Below are positions 58,680 to 64,000 of a DNA stretch of 64,000 nt, one piece after another; the first letter of the stretch is position 1, and every line of letters starts with the position of its first letter. The DNA is taken from the NCBI GenBank assembly GCA_029582155.1, contig CM055896.1:10099463-10163462 (forward strand), given 5' to 3'. The notes under the pieces are model-generated. The model was not told the origin of the DNA, ran no database searches, and was given only the letters and a program-made list of their open reading frames with translations. Made by a program: the position numbers and the translations under genes. Source of the DNA: Panopea generosa (taxonomy: Eukaryota > Mollusca > Bivalvia > Adapedonta > Hiatellidae).

Positions 58680-58965
58680 TTTAAGCACAATCATGGCGAA
58701 TCATTTTTTTTATATTTGTTATGTTTAACGGTGCATCAATTGTACTATCCTGTTCTGTAAATGATGGAAAAATTATTGAATCACAAAAAAGGTCCCACTC
58801 GAAGACAATGGTTGATTCCGTCCTTGTTGTATAATAATTGAAAATATTATTTTGAATACGAGAACAATCTGAAAAAAAATAATCAAATAACTTTTGGGGA
58901 AATACTTTTGGGGAACTAAGGCAGATGTGTTTTTTGTGTGTTTTTTTGAATCTGGGAAACAATGG
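58680..58965 (-). repeat. Dispersed repeat H, copy 3, with 93-residue open frame
   Basis: The open frame on the minus strand contains RTESTIVFEWDLFCDSIIFP and SFTEQ, alignable with both other copies of repeat H. The N-terminal part (FPRFKKTHKKH...) is unmatched. No domain recognised. It may be a surviving exon of a mobile-element protein or of a duplicated gene. Confidence 0.45.
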
Positions 58966-58969
58966 CCAT

Positions 58970-59280
58970 TACTTTAAGAGATCCAGGGAATAGGGACCCC
59001 ACTGGGAAGATCTCATAAGTACAGGCATACGTCGGATCATGGAGATTTATAAGAGACGATGTTTAATTGAAGTAGAAATCAATGTTACATTTCATCTGTT
59101 ATCTCTGAATAATGATCCACAATTACACTAAGTCTACATTCGAATGTCGATATCAGGCATAGAGCCAACTTCGCTCAATTTAAAGAGACTGCAGAAACGG
59201 TTCTAACTGTTACAGACGGGAATTGGTCTTCACTTTTGAATGACGTCACAGTCAGGTAATCACATTAGTTTGTATTAAGA
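58970..59280. other. Intergenic DNA, nothing recognised
   Basis: No feature was recognised. Confidence 0.35.
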
Positions 59281-59284
59281 TTTA

Positions 59285-59470
59285 GTTCGTTCAACAGCAA
59301 TTGTTACGAGCACGCTGACTGGTCAGTTGCTTCTGGGAAAGTTTAAATGCGTCATAATTTAGTAAGCGTTCAATTGCTATGAATTGTGGGAAAGGCATAT
59401 ATATCATGCTTTTTCCATTGGTGGTTAAAAGACCCGATTCGGAAGATATCAGGTTCTGGGATAGAAACAT
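59285..59470 (+). repeat. Dispersed repeat A, copy 2
   Basis: Direct copy of 540-720, sharing GACTGGTCAGTTG, TTTAGTAAGCGTTCAATTGC and ATGAATTGTGGGAAAGG. A second TATGAATTGTGGGAAGA lies at about 59480. Confidence 0.6.
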
Positions 59471-59802
59471 TACGATAACTATGAATTGTGGGAAGACAGG
59501 AAATTCCATGCTTTGACAGATTACAATTGAAACGTTAATGTTTATTTTTCTTCCAATGACTGGACTATGCTGAATAATATATTGTTATGTATTTATGTCC
59601 ATTAACCATTTCACAAAGACCAATATAGTCCAATTTTTACAATTCAAGGACAATAACTCCGTCAGTAATAACCTGATCTGTCAGTGAAAAACCTTGTCCA
59701 TGACCGCATGATTATACAACAAAGGAAGATTTCAAAATATGAACTATATCTGGTTTTGACTGGTTCAAGAACATTTTCAAGAGTTACATTTGTTTTATAA
59801 AT

Positions 59803-59880
59803 ACAGTAGAATGTTGGGCACGGTCTAGTGATAAATGCGGGTTCACGAGCATGTACAAGGTCAAAGGTAAAACTATTTGG
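59803..59880 (+). repeat. Dispersed repeat I, copy 1
   Basis: ACAGTAGAATGTTGGGCACG, GTCTAGTGATAAATGCGGGT and TCACGAGCATGTACAAGGTC are shared almost base for base with 61487-61565. It starts with ACAGTAGAA, like MITE family G. Confidence 0.75.
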
Positions 59881-59884
59881 ATAA

Positions 59885-60460
59885 ATTATATTATTATTTC
59901 GAGTATGTCAGAAAGCAAAATATCAGAGATATTCTATTTTTATAGAATAACACCGACTGATTTTCGAGAATATTTCGAAATTGTTATATGCTGTCCTGCA
60001 TAAAAACATAAAGTTAAAAAATAATATACATAATACAAAGAATAGAATATATTTAATACAAATACACCGACCTTTTCTGAAAACTAAGTATTTAAAAGAA
60101 CTACATTTTACAAGGCTTATGTTGGGTTTCAGGATCCTGGCCCTTCAGTTATGATCAAAGCAGCAATACTGAAGTACAATTGCGTACTTGACATATCCGC
60201 GTCCTTTTGTTCGAACGCAGCTGAACTAAATGTAAGCAATTCTACTGTTGTAAGTTACTGAAATATCAATATTTGTATTTACTTAAAAAATAAATTCAAT
60301 ACGTTCAGTAAATATTCTTTCTATACTGCCTTTATAGCTTTTTGTTGTACGTTTGTTTGAACTCCGGTCGATTTTTAAATTGTACTGGCAACATATGTTC
60401 TCGTATGATGTTTAACTATGAGGTATACGCCGGTAATTTTATTTATATAACTGAATCTAA
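59885..60460. other. Intergenic DNA, nothing recognised
   Basis: No feature was recognised. Confidence 0.35.
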
Positions 60461-60464
60461 GTAT

Positions 60465-60960
60465 GAATGAATAGGGTTTTACGGCGTACCAGTACATTAT
60501 AGGTTATTCGATGCCGACAGGAAGGAAGATTCTAGGTTCACTCTACATGTACAAAAACAACAAATAAACATACAGATTAAAAAAAAAATACACCAACAAA
60601 TGAATATGCAGAATGAACCTAGAACCCTGATACCTGCAGAACTGCAGAGTTTCAGCAAATTCTATCATATTACTCAAATTGTCACTTCTTACGACATGCA
60701 TGAGCCACAATAGTCCTATTATTGCCATCACTCATATGGCTCCCTGAAACCACACAGACGTTGATAATTTAACCACAATACTGAACATGACAAAAAATGA
60801 TAAAATGAACACGACACCCATTTGGAGGATTCCTACCCCTCTGCAGAGATCGGCAGTGATTCTATTCTTAGCCAAAACCATACGGACTTTGAATGTAAGT
60901 CGGTTAAAGTCTTGATCATTTACGATGCTTGTTTTTTCTAAGACCAGTTTCTGACACATA
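60465..60960 (+). repeat. Dispersed repeat E, long copy
   Basis: It starts ATGAATGAATAGGGTTTTAC and continues beyond the shared part into a segment whose minus strand reads ADLCRGVGILQMGVVFILSF and VVKLSTSVWFQGAI, stop, then MMAIIGLLWLMHVV. The copy at 62403-62810 reads the same segment without that stop. The frame here extends to 60959 in this copy. No protein family recognised. Confidence 0.75.
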
Positions 60961-60964
60961 ATAA

Positions 60965-61485
60965 ATAGATATCTTAATTAACTTATTTGTTTATCAAAAT
61001 TAACAATGTTTTACATTTGACGTATGTGTCATCTTACATATTAAACAATACACACACGAGCACGGCAACATACTTGTTGGTGAAGATTTTCATTTAGTAT
61101 CACAATAAATATGACGTAACTAAATTTAATACATATCTAATTGCGTTAATCCGACGAGCCAACGCCTTTAAGCATTTTAATCCAAATAAAAGAAAGTCGA
61201 AAAAAAGCCTAAAGACAAATTCACCTTATTTACACCGTGTACAATATTTATGTGGTAAACATATTTTATATAAGTTAGGTTCGTATTAGTGGACAGCATT
61301 GTATCTTTGATGATACAAGCAAGTTTTGGTAAATATTTGATTTAAATGTGTTGCTTTCCTGAAGAATAAACTTCAAGCAAAAGGAAATATTTGGTTAATT
61401 TTACGCATATCAAGTTCTTCTACCACCGTTGTAACGAGAGCTTAAGATCAGATGTGCCAGTAAACGCCGCTATATATATACAAAT
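60965..61485. other. Intergenic DNA, nothing recognised
   Basis: No feature was recognised. Confidence 0.35.
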
Positions 61486-61486
61486 A

Positions 61487-61565
61487 CAGTGGAATGTTGG
61501 TCACGGTCCAGTGATAAATGCAGGTTCACGAGCATGCACAAGGTCAAAGGTCAAACTATTTCTAA
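61487..61565 (+). repeat. Dispersed repeat I, copy 2
   Basis: ACAGTGGAATGTTGGTCACG, GTCCAGTGATAAATGCAGGT and TCACGAGCATGCACAAGGTC. Same orientation as the copy 1.7 kb upstream. Confidence 0.75.
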
Positions 61566-61569
61566 ACGT

Positions 61570-62400
61570 CGTTATTTTAGTTACACTATACCGGGAGTAA
61601 GCTATTGCACATGACAACAGTTAACAATGGAGTTTCCTTTTGAAAAGAACGAAAGCTTTTTTAGTAATTTAGTTAGTAAAACCGGAAACAGGGTGTCAAA
61701 CCTATGTAAAATATGGACCCATCTCTTACTAATATTTATTTTACAAATCGGCAGTTTTTTTAGCGATATAGTTAGTAGAATCAATATTGAAGGGAGTTCA
61801 TTTGCAACGACAGCAATGGTATAAGCTGTGTGATGAAACATACAACATAAGTACCATCCGTACATATAAATCAAACACAAAGAAAACAACAAGCTATACT
61901 GACTTATCTCGTTACTATTTACATTGCAAATACCGCCAAAAAACGTCCACTGTCTTAACTTGTATAGTTAACGTTTCCCTACACAGATGCGCCCTTTTTG
62001 TGTCACCGAACGCAATTATTGCGCTCATATGGTACCCTGCGCTAAAATACGTTATACTGATTTGTTTCATTGCATACAGGGCACCTAATAGGAAATGAAA
62101 ACTATTTTATAGGCTGGCCTCCGTACAAGTAAGCCTAAAAATGGGACAAAGTTCAATTTATACCTTACACCAATTAATCCTATATAGACATGACCAAAAA
62201 CGGCTAACAAAGAATCACTGACGCCATTATATATTCACAACACACTATTTACACAAATACCTGTTGCAAATAAAAGTTATTTGATTATGATATTCTAATA
62301 TTTAATTAGTTGTTCATGACTCAATGTAAGGAAGATATCTTTTGAACAAGTCGATCTTTCACGAGACCCTCAAACATATACTAGTAGTACAATTCTCACA
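61570..62400. other. Intergenic DNA, overlapping unrecognised open frames
   Basis: Frames at 61602-61892 (-), 61627-61824 (+) and 61787-62098 (+) overlap each other. None resembles a known family. Confidence 0.35.
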
Positions 62401-62402
62401 TT

Positions 62403-62810
62403 AAATGAATGAATAGGGTTTTACGGCGTACCAAGACATTGTAGGTTATTCGACGCGTACAATAATGAAGATTCAAGGTTCACTCTATATGTTCAAAAAC
62501 AACAAATTAACATACATATTAAAAAAAATCATCAACAAAATATGCAGAATGAACCTAGAACCTTGATACCTGCAGAACTGCAGAGTTTAAGCAAATTCTA
62601 TCGTATTACTCAAATTGTCGTTTCCTACGACATGCATGAGCCACAGTGATCCTATTCTTGCCATCACGTATATGACTCCCTGAAACCACACAGGGGTTGA
62701 TAATTTAACCACAATAGTGGACGTAACAAAAAATGATAACATGAACATGACACCCATTCGGAGGATGCCTACCCCTCTGCAGAGATCGGCAGCGATTCTC
62801 ATTACTTTTA
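62403..62810 (+). repeat. Dispersed repeat E, long copy 2
   Basis: Starts ATGAATGAATAGGGTTTTAC. The minus-strand frame 62587-62802 reads ADLCRGVGILRMGVMFMLSF, then VVKLSTPVWFQGVI and YVMARIGSLWLMHVV. It differs from the copy at 60465 by many amino-acid changes as well as silent ones. Confidence 0.78.
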
Positions 62811-62849
62811 AACAATAGCACTAAAATAATGTGACCAATAGTGTGCGGC

Positions 62850-62952
62850 ACGATACTCCAGTTTGGCAGTGCTTAGAACACTGTCTCGCGTAGACACCGT
62901 TGCGATGATAAAACTGAAGAAAAAAAATGTTGAAAATGAATCTAAACACCAT

Positions 62953-63027
<75 letters not shown>
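62850..63027 (+). mobile_element. SINE-A, 3' portion with long (ACA)n tail
   Basis: CTGTCTCGCGTAGACACCGT, then TCTAAACACCATACAACAAC, matches the 3' half of 19684-19941. The tail has expanded to about 25 ACA units (62952-63027). The tRNA-like head is missing. Poly-Thr/poly-Gln frames over it are not genes. Confidence 0.88.
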
Positions 63028-63254
63028 GCATGTTCTTTATTATTTATCAGCTACTCGTATATTGTATAGGCAATGTCACCTAGAAAATAATCAGGTGATA
63101 ACCGACGCAAATTAACTGAGCAAAGATAAAAATCACTAATTAATAACATTGAAACGATTCATGTGTTGCTTCAAAATATCAATTATTGATAATTTTCGCT
63201 ACTCGTCTGTCTATTTGCTTTATTTGTATAAAAAGATAAAATCGATGTTACATC

Positions 63255-63983
63255 ATATGTTGAGGGCCTCGTGGAAGATTTAATGTATCCCAATGAATGG
63301 TTTCATTACTGGTTAAATCTTGCTAATTATTCACGATATGTACGGTTAAGGCACGTGTTAAGAGTTGCTATTGGTCTGAAGCAAGGGAAAGTCATCTCAC
63401 TTATTTTATTTTCCTTGTGTTTCGAGGACTTGGAGTTATCTTTACTCGATGACACAAGCAGTGGTTTTTACCCATAGATGACGTCATTTTTATCTTAATG
63501 ATATTTGCTGATGATGTGATTATATTAGGTAAAAATCTTCAAGAGCTACAAAATATCCTTGATCTATTAAAGACATTGTTATAAATGGGGTTTACGAGCT
63601 ATTTTTGATAAAACAAAAGTAATTTTGTTTAGGAAACGGGGATTTATTAAAGAAGATGAAAAGTGGACATACATTATAGCCCTTTAATGACTTTAACTTC
63701 ATGGTGGTTTTGCCCTTAGTCTGGAAACGATTGAAGGCAAGGGATCTAAGGATTTAAATACAGTATTTACTAATACGCTGCAAATATATTCTTAAACCAA
63801 AGACTATCTGTCAGCTATGTGAAGCCTTTGTAGGCTCAACTCTAAATTTATGCATGTGAAATTTGGGGGGACTCTAAATCTTGAGAGATTAAAAGGATTC
63901 ATCTGGAATTTTGGAAATAAATGATACACGTTAAAAATATCAACGTGTGATATGCGAACCTACGACGCCCTTGGTAGATATCC
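63255..63983 (+). mobile_element. Non-LTR retrotransposon, decayed reverse transcriptase region
   Basis: The first frame (63271-63477) reads VAIGLKQGKVISLILFSLCF and EDLELSLLDD, the RT block before the catalytic motif. After a frameshift the next frame reads IDDVIFILMIFADDVIILGK, with FADD being the RT catalytic box, then LQELQNILDLL, a stop, and WGLRAIFDKTKVILFRKRG. Further downstream, traces of the post-RT block survive, ending in STCDMRTYDALGRYP at about 63940-63983, equivalent to the ELGRFPL block at 38575-39410. Multiple stops and frameshifts make it inactive. Confidence 0.9.
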
Positions 63984-64000
63984 GGACCGCGGCGTGGTTT
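63984..64000 (+). mobile_element. SINE-A 5' end at window edge, inserted in the LINE
   Basis: GACCGCGGCGTGGTTT matches the start of the full SINE-A copy (GACCGCAGCGTGGTCT at 19686). It interrupts the LINE right after GRYP, so a nested insertion is likely. Only 17 bp are visible. Confidence 0.6.

Noticed and set aside
61602-62098. Small genes in overlapping frames on both strands
   Set aside because: The frames overlap each other, have no recognised motif and no splice context.
62863-63115. Poly-Thr or poly-Gln proteins
   Set aside because: Translations of the expanded (ACA)n tail of SINE-A.

Overview
This is AT-rich animal nuclear DNA, most likely from a bivalve mollusc. The evidence is a Cys-loop receptor exon and a divergent galactose-3-O-sulfotransferase (both families are commonly expanded in molluscs), tRNA-derived SINEs, fragments of one non-LTR retrotransposon clade, many small inverted-repeat elements, and an exceptional load of satellite and microsatellite DNA. 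No species can be assigned from sequence alone.

Only two loci look like host protein genes. At 1481-2089 (+) a terminal exon encodes the last part of the extracellular domain and all four membrane segments of a nicotinic-type ligand-gated channel subunit. The rest of the ligand-binding domain must lie upstream and was not seen in the window. This exon is preceded directly by a 60-bp minisatellite whose units each repeat the 3' splice-site junction. At 15491-16745 (-) lies a Gal3ST-like sulfotransferase, recognisable end to end but broken by three single-base frameshifts, each in a homopolymer run. The two loci are unrelated and nothing links them functionally.

Layout: 1-2.4 kb receptor exon; 2.4-15 kb sparse DNA with SINEs, MITEs and a LINE tail; 15.5-17.4 kb sulfotransferase, then a MITE and a LINE tail; 17.4-24.8 kb dispersed repeats; 24.8-26.1 kb a 32/36-bp VNTR; 27 kb a hairpin and a 53-bp array; 30-32.6 kb a LINE fragment and a 2-kb 15-bp minisatellite; 34.6-35.2 kb a 40-bp array; 37-46.4 kb SINEs, MITEs and a LINE tail, ending in a piggyBac-like MITE; 48.2-55.2 kb a 6.9-kb composite satellite block bounded by CTGT/CCGT microsatellites with partly inverted ends; 56.4-58.0 kb three more tandem arrays; 58-64 kb dispersed repeats and a decayed LINE reverse transcriptase into which a SINE appears to have inserted at the window edge.

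No rRNA, functional tRNA, CRISPR or prokaryotic feature was found. Most long open frames are by-products of tandem repeats with periods divisible by three. All family names for unnamed repeats (SINE-A to D, repeats A to I) are labels made for this annotation from within-window comparison. Coordinates of degenerate repeats are approximate to about 20 bp.
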